From contig JAJOJN010000061.1 in assembly GCA_021208565.1 (NCBI GenBank), positions 1-54,961 on the forward strand: a DNA stretch of 54,961 nt, read 5' to 3'. Source of the stretch: Nitrincola sp. (GTDB taxonomy: Bacteria > Pseudomonadota > Gammaproteobacteria > Pseudomonadales > Balneatricaceae). The notes under the pieces were generated by a model. It was given only the letters and a program-made list of their open reading frames with translations, ran no database searches and was not told where the DNA came from. This document shows, piece after piece, positions 46,564 to 54,961 of this stretch. A program made the position numbers and the translations under genes. Position 1 is the first letter of the stretch; every line of letters starts with the position of its first letter.

Positions 46564-48833
46564 TCTTTTTCAATCTCCATGTCCGCCAGCGCACTCTTCG
46601 GCATCGCGTTCGCCGAGGGTAATCGAATCAAGAACTCTGCACCACCCTGGGCGTGATTTCGGACACTCAGCTCACCAAAGAATGATTCGATAATACGCTG
46701 AGAAATGGGCAAGCCCAAACCTATGCCCTGACCTGATGTTTTGGTGGTATAAAAGGGCTCAAACACACGATCAGGATCCGTTACACCCGGCCCGTTATCT
46801 CTGACCCTAATCAGTGTTTCTTTAGCAGAACTTTCGACATCGACCTGAATGATTTTATGATTTAACCCTTCAACCGCTTGCAGGGCATTCGTCAGAAGAT
46901 TCACAAACACCTGCTCTAATCTTAATCGATCAGCCATCACCCAAACCTGATCAACATTTGTTGGCCAGCTCACCTGTACCTGCTCTTTTTCAAAGCGTCC
47001 ATACATGACTGACATCACTCCATCGCGGATCTGCTTTAGGGATACCGGTTCGATGCAGTTCATACTTTTGCGAGAAAACTCTTTAAGCGGATGGATGATT
47101 TTCGCCATTCGACCCGTTAACCCACTAATTTCTTTTAGGTTATTCTGAACTGTATCGAGCTTACCTCGCTCCAAAAAAGCCAAGCCATTATCAGCATAGT
47201 TTCGAATGGCGGTGAGTGGTTGATTCAACTCATGGTTAATACCCGCCGAAAGCTGACCGAGCACAGCCAGCTTAGCTGTCTGTATCAATTCGTTTTGAGT
47301 GTTACGATGCTGAGTCATCTCTTGCATCAATCGTGCATTAGTTTCTACAAGATCCTTGGTACGCTCTTGTACTCTGCACTCAAGTGCCTCCGTCGCATCT
47401 CTAAGCTTTTGCTCGTACTGTTTTCGCTCAGTAATGTCATGAATCGTTAACATAAACAACTTTTCACCGGCTACCGACATGCGCCCTAAGGTTAGTTCAA
47501 CAGGAAAAGCCCGACGATGTCTATCAAGAGCATCGGCTTCGATAGTTAACTCTGTCGAATCGGTCGTATCATCCATAATGTAGCGCCAGCATAATGTCCT
47601 TGCGGCATCCGAAAACAAGGGGCTAAGGTACTGCCCTTTTAATTCCTTGGCAGTGACACCAAACAGCTTTTCGGCGGTAGGGTTCATATAGCGCACAGTG
47701 CCAGCTTCATCTAGGGTAATCAGACCTGCATGAGTATGATCAATGATGGCTCGGATGCGAGCTTCACTCTCTTCTAAGGCTTTATGCTCACGCAACTGAA
47801 AGTCACGCTGTTGCATTTTCAATCGGTATCGAACACGCAACACCCAAATCAACAGCATTAATGCTATGTAGATAAAAGAGACAAGCACCATAGCAGACAG
47901 GACTTTTTGATCAACGACTTTCATACTGGATAACATGGACACATTAAGTCCAGCATCCTCGATGGCCAAAGTCATCAATAAATACTGTTGCTGCCCCCTA
48001 GGCTCATCCTCTTTTGTCGGATCTGATGACTTCATGGTCACCAATTCAACACCTTCGATAAAGGTTTCACGATGAGTGATATCCAGTGGAATAAGAGGGT
48101 TATCGCCGTAACGCAGGCTCTGCCGTACTCGAAGTTGATCTTTATTAGATAAAGGGGTTAAGGTTCGGAACTTCCATTCAGGGCGAGTGGAAATAAAAAT
48201 AACATCATCGTTATCTGTAACTAAGATATCTTGAAGCGGATCGTTCCAATGATCTTCTACATCGTTAAGATCAATTTTAACTACAATAACGCCCGCCACC
48301 TCACCTTCACTGTAAACGGGATAACTGAAAAAATAACCCCTTTGTTGAGAGGTCGTGCCCAGTGCAAAATAACTACCCGCCTCGCCGGCCACCGCATCGG
48401 TAAAGTAAGGTCTGAAACTGAAGTTTCCACCAATAAAAGAGCGCGCCATCGACCAGTTGCTCGCCGCAACCGTTAATCCTTCTCGATTCATTAAGTAGGT
48501 ATCTGAAGCACCAATAATATCGTTAACCTCTTCTAAGAAAAGGTTCAGTCGCAATTTATTTTCCTCAGTGTCCGGATGAGGAAGGATGCTAAGAAGATCT
48601 GGATGAGTCGACAGAAGCTTAGGTAAATCTTTAAACCGATCAAGCTTTTGCTGAACGGTAATAATATAGCGATTTAAATCTGCTTCCGTTTTATGCTGCA
48701 ACTCCAATAAGGCCTGATAACGACTGATGGTCGCCGTTTGCATCATGAGCACTACAAATAGCGCCAGTACACTGAGTAAAATCAGCACTTTTGAAAAAGG
48801 ACTGGTTTTTCCTGCATGAGAATATGATTTCAT
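46560..48833 (-). CDS. dctB: DctB-like sensor histidine kinase with PAS domain
   Basis: A 757-residue membrane kinase. Helix 1 is at about 15-35, a double-Cache periplasmic sensor spans about 40-290 (with SYFALGTTSQQRGYFFSYPV), and helix 2 is at about 305-330. A PAS domain follows (about 355-470, with AIIDHTHAGLITLDEAGTVR), then a coiled coil, the H-box QLSAGINHELNQPLTAIRNY, and the ATPase boxes VNLLTNALQAVEG, VRDNGPGV and GQGIGLGLPISQRI. The start MKSYSHAGKTS at 48833 is taken. The PAS insertion is an addition to the simplest DctB plan. The ligand is unknown. Confidence 0.88.
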   Translation of the reverse strand: MKSYSHAGKTSPFSKVLILLSVLALFVVLMMQTATISRYQALLELQHKTEADLNRYIITVQQKLDRFKDLPKLLSTHPDLLSILPHPDTEENKLRLNLFLEEVNDIIGASDTYLMNREGLTVAASNWSMARSFIGGNFSFRPYFTDAVAGEAGSYFALGTTSQQRGYFFSYPVYSEGEVAGVIVVKIDLNDVEDHWNDPLQDILVTDNDDVIFISTRPEWKFRTLTPLSNKDQLRVRQSLRYGDNPLIPLDITHRETFIEGVELVTMKSSDPTKEDEPRGQQQYLLMTLAIEDAGLNVSMLSSMKVVDQKVLSAMVLVSFIYIALMLLIWVLRVRYRLKMQQRDFQLREHKALEESEARIRAIIDHTHAGLITLDEAGTVRYMNPTAEKLFGVTAKELKGQYLSPLFSDAARTLCWRYIMDDTTDSTELTIEADALDRHRRAFPVELTLGRMSVAGEKLFMLTIHDITERKQYEQKLRDATEALECRVQERTKDLVETNARLMQEMTQHRNTQNELIQTAKLAVLGQLSAGINHELNQPLTAIRNYADNGLAFLERGKLDTVQNNLKEISGLTGRMAKIIHPLKEFSRKSMNCIEPVSLKQIRDGVMSVMYGRFEKEQVQVSWPTNVDQVWVMADRLRLEQVFVNLLTNALQAVEGLNHKIIQVDVESSAKETLIRVRDNGPGVTDPDRVFEPFYTTKTSGQGIGLGLPISQRIIESFFGELSVRNHAQGGAEFLIRLPSANAMPKSALADMEIEKD

Positions 48834-49000
48834 CGTGACATCCAGCAATGCACTTACTTACGACCTATTGAATATAAAAGGCTCGATAGCATCATCGACC
48901 AAGCCCGATAGGTAACCTTTATAAAACTTAGGTAGAGTCTGGCTCTAAGGCTATAATATTAATCAGTTTAGCTTTTTTACTGAATAGCAACGGAGTTGAT

Positions 49001-50436
49001 ATGTTAAAACGCACTAAAATCGTTGCAACGCTGGGCCCCTCTACCGACCCTGTTGGCACGCTCGAACGTCTGCTACGAGCAGGCGTCAATGTATTCAGAC
49101 TTAATTTTTCACATGGTACCACAGCGGAACATCGACAGCGTATCACTCAGGTCAGAGAGGCCTCTCGAAAAACAGGCATACCCGTTGCGCTATTGGGTGA
49201 CTTGCAAGGTCCCAAAATTCGGATCGCACGTTTTCTAAATCAAAAAATCACCTTAACCCCGAATGATCACTTCACCTTGGATGCAGGCATGGATCCGAGC
49301 GCTGGTGATCAGCAAGCCGTCGGCATTGACTATAAACAGTTGCCTGATGATTGCCAGCCTAGGGATATTTTGCTGCTAGATGATGGGAGAATACAGCTCA
49401 AGGTCGAAAAAATTGAGGATGCCAAAATACTGACTCGCGTATTGATCGGGGGCGTCCTCTCCAACAACAAAGGTATCAATCGTCTTGGCGGTGGTTTATC
49501 GGTCAATGCCCTGACCGATAAGGACCGATTTGATATCAAGTTTGCTGCAGAGATTGATTTTGATTATATCGCGGTGTCTTTTCCTCGAAGTGCAGAAGAT
49601 TTAATTGAGGCTAGACGACTTTTGGATAAAAGCCAAAGTCGTGCAGAACTGATTGCTAAGGTTGAACGAGCCGAATCTGTTGCCAATCCCGATGTTCTGG
49701 ATGCCATTATCCTAGCATCGATGGTGTGATGGTGGCTCGCGGAGATCTTGGTGTCGAAATCGGTGATGCTGAGTTAATTGGGGTTCAAAAACATTTGATA
49801 CGTCGTGCTCGAGAACTGAATCGATTCGTAATTACCGCGACACAGATGATGGAAACCATGATTCACAACCCGATGCCAACCCGCGCCGAAGTGTTTGATG
49901 TCGCAAACGCTATCCTAGACGGTACCGACGCGGTGATGCTCTCTGCTGAAACGGCTGCAGGTGATTATCCTGTCGAAGTTGTTGAAGCCATGACTCGGAT
50001 TTGTCAGGGCGCAGAAAAGCACCAGCTCTCGGCACCCGTACCCACTTCTCATAAGCAGATTTGTGAGCGAGTTGATCAAGCCATTGCACGCTCCACCATG
50101 TATACGGCGAATAGTTTAGTTGGCGTGCGCGCGATCGTCTGCCTGACCGAATCAGGGTCAACACCTTTATGGATGTCTCGTATTCGTTCTGGCATCCCGA
50201 TCTATGCCATGACTCGCAACACCCGCACTCTAAGGCGCATGACGCTCTATAGAGGGGTACAGCCGATCTTCTTCGATGTGACCGCTATTGACCCTACGCG
50301 TATCAATGAAGCGATCATCGCCGGTTTAAAAGCTGATGGTCGAGTTGCCACAGGTGATATTATCTTGCTGACTCGTGGCAGTTTGATTGGTGCACATGGT
50401 CAAACCAATCTGTTACACATTCTTCACGTTGCATAA
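49001..50436 (+). CDS. pyk: Pyruvate kinase, split by a one-base deletion
   Basis: Pyruvate kinase transfers phosphate from phosphoenolpyruvate to ADP. The N-terminal RTKIVATLGPSTDPVGTLER and the active-site lysine region FDIKFAAEIDFDYIAVSFPR are clear. The frame breaks near 49720: GCATCGATGG lacks one G, and with it the reading is LDAIILASDGVMVARGDLGV, followed by EIGDAEL and the signature FVITATQMMETMIHNPMPTR with AEVFDVANAILDGTDAVMLS. The repaired length, 478, matches E. coli PykA (480). CGGAG lies before the ATG. The PykA or PykF type is not assigned. Confidence 0.95.
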
Positions 50437-50454
50437 ATCGCTTAAGGAATACTG

Positions 50455-52691
50455 ATGAATCTTGCTCCACAACTGGCCAAGCGCCTTGCCTTACCTATTG
50501 GACAAGTTAGCGCGACACTTAAACTGATCGAAGAAGGTGCTACCATCCCCTTCATTGCTCGTTATCGTAAAGAGGCCACCGGCGGTCTTGATGACACACA
50601 ACTCAGAGCGCTCGCTGAGCAGTTAGAGTATTGCACTGCATTAGAAGAGCGTCGTCAAACCATCCTTGAGCAGATTCGTAGTCAAGATCGCCTCACCCCT
50701 GAACTGGAAAAAGCGCTAAACGAAGCGGATAGCAAAGCACGACTCGAAGATCTATACCTACCCTATAAGCCTAAACGTCGTAATAAAGCACAAGAGGCTC
50801 GGGAAGCCGGCTTAACCGGATTAGCCGAGCAAGTATTAAGACAACCTCACCTGCCACCTGAATCTTTTGCACCTCCATACTTGAACCCAAACAAGGGGAT
50901 AGATTCAATTGATGCCGCGCTGGAGGGTTGCCGTCATCTTCTTATTGAGCAACTGACTGAACAACCCGATCTTATTGGACACTTAAGACAAACACTCTGG
51001 CAACAGGGTCTATTAGAGGTGAGTGCGGCAAAAGGCAAAGCCGATCCGGACAGCAAGTTTAGAGATTATTATGAATTTGCAGAAACCCTGTGCAAAATTC
51101 CATCACATCGAACCCTAGCCATACTTCGCGGTAAACAGCTGGGTGAACTAAGTTATCGTATCCAGTTACCTGAAGCGCAAGCAAATGAACCCATTAAAGC
51201 CATCGCCAGAGCAAACCAACTGCGTCTACAAAATGCGTCACCCTGGTTACTACAGACTCTAGAGCAAAGCTGGAAAACAAAATTGGCGCCGATGTTAGAA
51301 AATGATCTGATTCGTCAGTTACGACAGCAGGCAGAACTCAGTGCTATCGATGTTTTTGCTCGAAACCTAAGAGACCTTCTACTCTCAGCACCCGCGGTGC
51401 TCATGTGACGCTGGGGTTAGATCCAGGTTTACGAACAGGTGTTAAGGCAGCGATTATCGATGCAACAGGGCAATTACTCGAAACCGCTACCCTTTTTCCA
51501 CACCCGCCACACCGCCAAGAACCGGAGGCGTCTCAACGCCTGGCAAAACTGATTCAAGACCATCAAGTGACCTTGATTGCGGTTGGCAACGGTACCGCAT
51601 CCAGAGAAACACTGGCTTGGGTCCAAACACTATTACGTAACGCATCGTTCAACGCCATTTCCGCCATGCTGGTCAGCGAAGCAGGTGCCTCAGTTTATTC
51701 AGCATCGGCACTGGCTGCTGAAGAGTTTCCCCAACTTGACGTGACATTGCGTGGCGCCGTATCTATCGCCAGACGCTTACAAGATCCCTTAGCCGAGCTG
51801 GTCAAAATTGATCCCCGCGCTATCGGTGTTGGGCAGTATCAGCATGACTTGGATCAGAAGGCACTCGCGCAAAAGCTGGATGCTGTGGTGGAAGATTGCG
51901 TGAATCATGTGGGTGTGGATTTAAATACTGCGTCAGCCGCCCTGCTGACACGTGTGGCGGGTTTAAATGCAACTCTAGCAAACAATTTGGTAAAGCAACG
52001 CGAAGCTCTTGGTCGTTTTAATGATCGAAAAGAACTCCTCAAAACACCTCGACTGGGACCTAAAGCCTTCGAACAGTGCGCCGGTTTTTTACGTATACGC
52101 GACGGCAAAGAGCCTCTAGATAACACCGCCGTTCACCCTGAATCCTATCCATTGGTTCGCAAAATCGCCTCTTTAGCGGGTATTAGCATTGCTAAACTCC
52201 TAACTTCACCGGAAGTACTGCGCAAGATTTCGGCTGACGTCATGAAATCATCTTTAACTGAATATGGCAGCTTCACCCTAAGTGATGTACTGAATGAGCT
52301 TGAAAAACCCGGGCGCGATCCGCGCCCCGAGTTCAAGTCTGTTCGTTATGATGAGCGCGTAGAATCGATCGAAGATTTAGCTGTAGGGATGCAGCTAGAA
52401 GGAGTCATTACCAATATTACTCATTTCGGTGCTTTTGTTGATATTGGTGTTCATCAAGACGGTTTAGTGCATATCTCGCAACTGGCGGATCAGTTTGTGA
52501 AAGACCCTCACGCCCATGTCTCAACTGGACAGATTGTTACTGTGCGGGTGCTGGAGATTGACAGTAAGCGTCGTCGAATTGGGCTAAGCATGAAAAAAAA
52601 GCGACGCATAACGCTTGTCAGTGTCACTATCTGCCCCCATGATGCATATAATGACACAGCACTAGAACTACCTAACCATTTACGATCCTGA
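50455..52691 (+). CDS. tex: Tex-like RNA-binding transcription accessory protein, frameshifted
   Basis: Tex binds nucleic acid through a C-terminal S1 domain. The N-terminal part has [20 protein letters not shown] and [20 protein letters not shown]. The frame stops near 51408 in GCACCCGCGGTGC; with a third G it reads [20 protein letters not shown], joining the second frame, which has the helix-hairpin-helix [20 protein letters not shown] and the S1 domain [21 protein letters not shown] run of eight A's at 52593-52600 may be a second error: with seven, the protein ends MKKSDA at 52611 in place of an unrelated tail. The end is therefore uncertain. Confidence 0.9.
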
Positions 52692-52695
52692 ATAG

Positions 52696-54288
52696 ATGAT
52701 CGTTGTAAAAGGGAATACCACTTTGCCAGCCACCCTCGACTACAACCTGAATCAACTGCTTCGTGACGGCAGCAGTCAACTTTTGACTCAGTTACAGCAT
52801 GGTATTGAAAAAGAAGGCCTTCGTGTGACACCTCAAGGGCGCTTAGCGCAGACAGCGCATCCGAAAGCGTTAGGCTCGGCGCTGACACACAGTGAGATCA
52901 CAACTGATTATTCAGAAGCTTTGCTTGAATTCATCACACCGGTTTTTCAAGATAACCAAGAGATGCTCAGCCACCTTACTGATCTGCATCGATTTAGTTA
53001 TGAGATGGTCAAGGATGAGCTGATCTGGTGTGCCAGCATGCCCTGTGATATTCAGAGTGAAGCAGAGATACCGATTGCCTATTATGGCGAGTCGAATGTT
53101 GGCAAAATGAAGCATGTTTATCGGATAGGTTTACAGCATCGCTATGGCAAGATGATGCAAACCATCGCCGGTATCCATTATAACTTCTCGTTACCCGAGC
53201 AGCTTTGGCCAGCTTACCAGCAAATATGCCAAGACCAAGGTACGATGCAACAGTTTCGATCAGCCAGCTATTTCCGCATGATTCGAAACTTCCGCCGTTA
53301 CAGCTGGCTGCTTCTCTATCTATTTGGAGCATCTCCCGCACTAAGCAAAAGCTTTATGGGCCAGCAATCTCATCAGCTGGAAACCCTGTCTGAAGACACT
53401 TTTTACCATCCTTGGGCGACCTCATTAAGAATGAGTGATTTGGGTTACTCAAATAAGGTGCAATCTTCACTCAATATCTGTTTTAACCGCCTCAATACTT
53501 ACACCAACTCCTTGCAAATGGCGATTAGAACGCCGCATCCTGAGTATGAAAAACTAGGTGTCAAAGTTGATGGTCAGTATCGGCAATTGAATGCCAACAT
53601 CCTGCAAATTGAAAACGAATATTACAGCGACATTCGCCCTAAACGTGTTACTGAATCGGGCGAGAAGCCTATTCACGCGCTGCTCAGCCGTGGTGTTCAG
53701 TATATTGAAGTGCGTAATACAGACATCAACCCGTTACTGCCGATCGGTATAAGTCTGGAGCAGAGCTACTTTTTAGATGCCTTTTTAGTCACTTGCTTGC
53801 TCTGCAATGATGCCGAATTAAGTGACCTAGAGTGCAACTTAATTGGCCAAAACCATCAACGCATCGTGACGCGTGGTCGAGCACCTGGATTAACCCTGCT
53901 CACCGATCAAGGTGAGGTCGATCGAGAAACACTGGGCATGACGATTCTTGATCAAATAGAACGCACGGCGCAAGTGCTAGACGAGGCCAATCAAACTCAA
54001 CGTTATACGCAATCAGTCGCGCTGCAGCGCGAAAAAATGAAAGCACCCGAGTTGACTCCATCTGCTCAGGTTTTAGCATCGCTAAAACAACACGGTGGCA
54101 GCTACCAAGACTGGGTAACGGAGCTCAGCCAGCAACACCGTAATACGCTGCTTGCCGAACCGCTCCAACCAGAACTCAAAGCTCGCTTGATATCCGAAGC
54201 GCAAGCTTCGCTACTAGAGCAAGCCAGTATCGAAGCGTCAGACAACCTCAGCTTCGATGATTTCTTAGCGGCCTATAATAAAGCCTGA
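52696..54288 (+). CDS. gshA: Glutamate-cysteine ligase
   Basis: GshA makes gamma-glutamylcysteine, the first step to glutathione. This is the gammaproteobacterial type (about 520 residues). Family segments are LQHGIEKEGLRVTPQGRLAQ (active-site region), LTHSEITTDYSEALLEFITP, IAGIHYNFSLPEQLWPAYQ, and YIEVRNTDINPLLPIGIS. ATG 52696 gives 530 residues; a TTG at 52723, eight bases after AAGGGA, is an alternative start. TATAAT at 52647-52652 may be its -10 box. A hairpin just past the stop acts as a likely terminator. Confidence 0.96.
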   Translation: MIVVKGNTTLPATLDYNLNQLLRDGSSQLLTQLQHGIEKEGLRVTPQGRLAQTAHPKALGSALTHSEITTDYSEALLEFITPVFQDNQEMLSHLTDLHRFSYEMVKDELIWCASMPCDIQSEAEIPIAYYGESNVGKMKHVYRIGLQHRYGKMMQTIAGIHYNFSLPEQLWPAYQQICQDQGTMQQFRSASYFRMIRNFRRYSWLLLYLFGASPALSKSFMGQQSHQLETLSEDTFYHPWATSLRMSDLGYSNKVQSSLNICFNRLNTYTNSLQMAIRTPHPEYEKLGVKVDGQYRQLNANILQIENEYYSDIRPKRVTESGEKPIHALLSRGVQYIEVRNTDINPLLPIGISLEQSYFLDAFLVTCLLCNDAELSDLECNLIGQNHQRIVTRGRAPGLTLLTDQGEVDRETLGMTILDQIERTAQVLDEANQTQRYTQSVALQREKMKAPELTPSAQVLASLKQHGGSYQDWVTELSQQHRNTLLAEPLQPELKARLISEAQASLLEQASIEASDNLSFDDFLAAYNKA

Positions 54289-54290
54289 AA

Positions 54291-54680
54291 CTATTGAATC
54301 ACTAAACTGGTAAAGAACAGGTCGTCCACTTGAGGATGACCTGTTTCTTTTGTCATCGCCTCTTGAACAATTCTCAACGCACGCTGCGCTAAAACAGTCT
54401 GAGCCTCGACTGTGGCTAAATCAGATTCTCTTTGAGACTTAAAGAGAAAGATCAGATCATTACGTATCTGTGCTTTGTGCTTCTCTAAATCAATTCGATT
54501 ACCGCCTTCGGCGATGTGTAGCGTGACTTCAGCTTTGAGGAATCTTAGAGGCCCAGTTTGCACCTCACCAAAGTTAGTGACGAAAGCTTCTAGCTCGACA
54601 TAGGGGTTGTTAACTTGCGCCTGTGCACCAAACATAGGCAGTAAAAGGAGCACTAGGATGGATACGAATCGTTTAATCAT
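54291..54680 (-). CDS. FliL-like periplasmic or membrane-anchored protein
   Basis: The 129-residue protein has an N-terminal signal (KRFVSILVLLLLPMFGAQAQ) and then a FliL-type domain with YVELEAFVTNFGEVQTGPLR and FLKAEVTLHIAEGG, ending HPQVDDLFFTSLVIQ. FliL proteins act at the flagellar stator. This copy is isolated from flagellar genes, beside gshA, and has a cleavable-looking signal in place of the FliL membrane anchor. Its function may therefore differ from canonical FliL. It converges on gshA with two bases between stops. Confidence 0.7.
   Translation of the reverse strand: MIKRFVSILVLLLLPMFGAQAQVNNPYVELEAFVTNFGEVQTGPLRFLKAEVTLHIAEGGNRIDLEKHKAQIRNDLIFLFKSQRESDLATVEAQTVLAQRALRIVQEAMTKETGHPQVDDLFFTSLVIQ
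54316..54352 (+). terminator. gshA terminator embedded in the FliL-like gene
   Basis: AACAGGTCGTCC (54316-54327) and GGATGACCTGTT (54334-54345) pair over 12 positions with one G-U wobble and a six-base loop, followed by TCTTTTG. It starts 28 bases past the gshA stop and lies inside the last codons of the converging gene. Confidence 0.6.
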
Positions 54681-54916
54681 CTCGTTTTAATCTCCCTTGG
54701 ATAAATATTCATTTCGTGGTGTCATAGCAAATCAGACAAGTATTGATTTGTTTGGTTGCCGCAGCTTAGGTCTCAGATTACTATGTGAGTTAAGTCTGGC
54801 ATTTTATAACGTTAAAAAACTAAATGCTTTGTAAACAGTCATGTTAATACTGAATAATTTGTCTCATCATACAGGATTAATTCAGTTATTGTTCGCGTTT
54901 GAATAGGAGAATAGCC

Positions 54917-54961
54917 ATGTTGGAAAAATGTCGCAATGCCCGTGAACGCTGGGGTGGCGTG
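54917..54961 (+). CDS. rsd: Rsd/AlgQ anti-sigma-70 factor, N-terminal fragment
   Basis: Fifteen codons are visible before the right edge, reading MLEKCRNARERWGGV. This matches the start of Pseudomonas AlgQ and related Rsd proteins, which bind region 4 of sigma-70 and sequester it in stationary phase. AGGAGA precedes the ATG by six bases. The identification rests on a short segment, but the ERWGGV pattern is distinctive. It is divergent from the FliL-like gene. Confidence 0.65.
   Translation, partial: MLEKCRNARERWGGV

Noticed and set aside
49726-49729. ATGA overlap suggesting two translationally coupled genes in the pyruvate kinase region
   Set aside because: The two frames are halves of one pyruvate kinase separated by a single missing G; the overlap is an artefact of the frameshift. 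The same holds at 44824-44827 (chemoreceptor) and 51405-51408 (tex).
1-54961. CRISPR arrays, insertion sequences, prophage, integrons or tRNA genes
   Set aside because: No regularly spaced repeats, transposase, integrase or tRNA-like cloverleaf was recognised; gene content is core metabolic and regulatory throughout.

Overview
The window is a chromosomal core region of a gammaproteobacterium. Many gene neighbourhoods match those of Pseudomonas, Oceanospirillales and Enterobacteria: ygfB-pepP-ubiH-ubiI, zapA-ssrS-fau, argH divergent from hemC-hemD-hemX-hemY, trxA-rho followed by ubiD-fre, hslR/hslO/pckA, tesA divergent from ybbA-ybbP, and rpiA divergent from ilvA. A marine Oceanospirillaceae-like host is my best guess, from the TAXI-TRAP transporter, the monomer-like isocitrate dehydrogenase with a C-terminal domain, the Pseudomonas-type AlgQ/Rsd start and the FliL-like protein beside gshA. 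The assignment below class level is inference.

Layout. 1-2.8 kb: start of an RlmI-like methyltransferase, gcvH, gcvT and a LysR regulator, all on the minus strand. 2.9-4.4 kb: isocitrate dehydrogenase, divergent from the LysR gene. 4.4-8.9 kb: ubiquinone hydroxylases, pepP and ygfB (minus). 9.0-10.4 kb: a ZapB-like coiled-coil protein, zapA, 6S RNA and fau (plus). 10.4-15.2 kb: a 42-residue membrane peptide, an HDOD signalling protein, an AEC transporter and a Cache chemoreceptor. 15.2-21.1 kb: argH and the haem genes. 21.1-27 kb: fre, ubiD, rho, trxA, ppx. 27-31 kb: pckA, hslO, an LpxT-like lipid A phosphotransferase, hslR. 31-39.4 kb: cysQ, sodB, a lipoprotein, tesA, ybbAP, rpiA, ilvA. 39.5-48.8 kb: the most distinctive block, a TAXI-type TRAP transporter with a UspA protein, a chemoreceptor with a c-type haem motif, and a DctB/DctD two-component pair. 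49-55 kb: pyk, tex, gshA, a FliL-like protein and the first codons of rsd/algQ.

The transporter block can be read as one circuit. A near-perfect sigma-54 promoter (TGGCAC-N5-GTGC) lies just upstream of uspA on the minus strand and would drive uspA, the binding protein and the fused permease. The DctD-like protein 2 kb away is a sigma-54 activator, so it is the obvious candidate regulator. The haem chemoreceptor sits between them and could couple swimming to redox state or to the same nutrient. This wiring is inference from sequence and position.

Sequence quality matters here. At least nine genes that should be intact (ubiH, argH twice, hemD, rho, ppx, a lipoprotein, the haem chemoreceptor, pyk, tex) are split by single-base indels, nearly all in homopolymers. 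Several are normally essential or central, so these look like assembly errors and not real pseudogenes. They are annotated as single genes over their full span, with the indel position stated. No tRNA, rRNA operon, insertion sequence, prophage or CRISPR array was seen.
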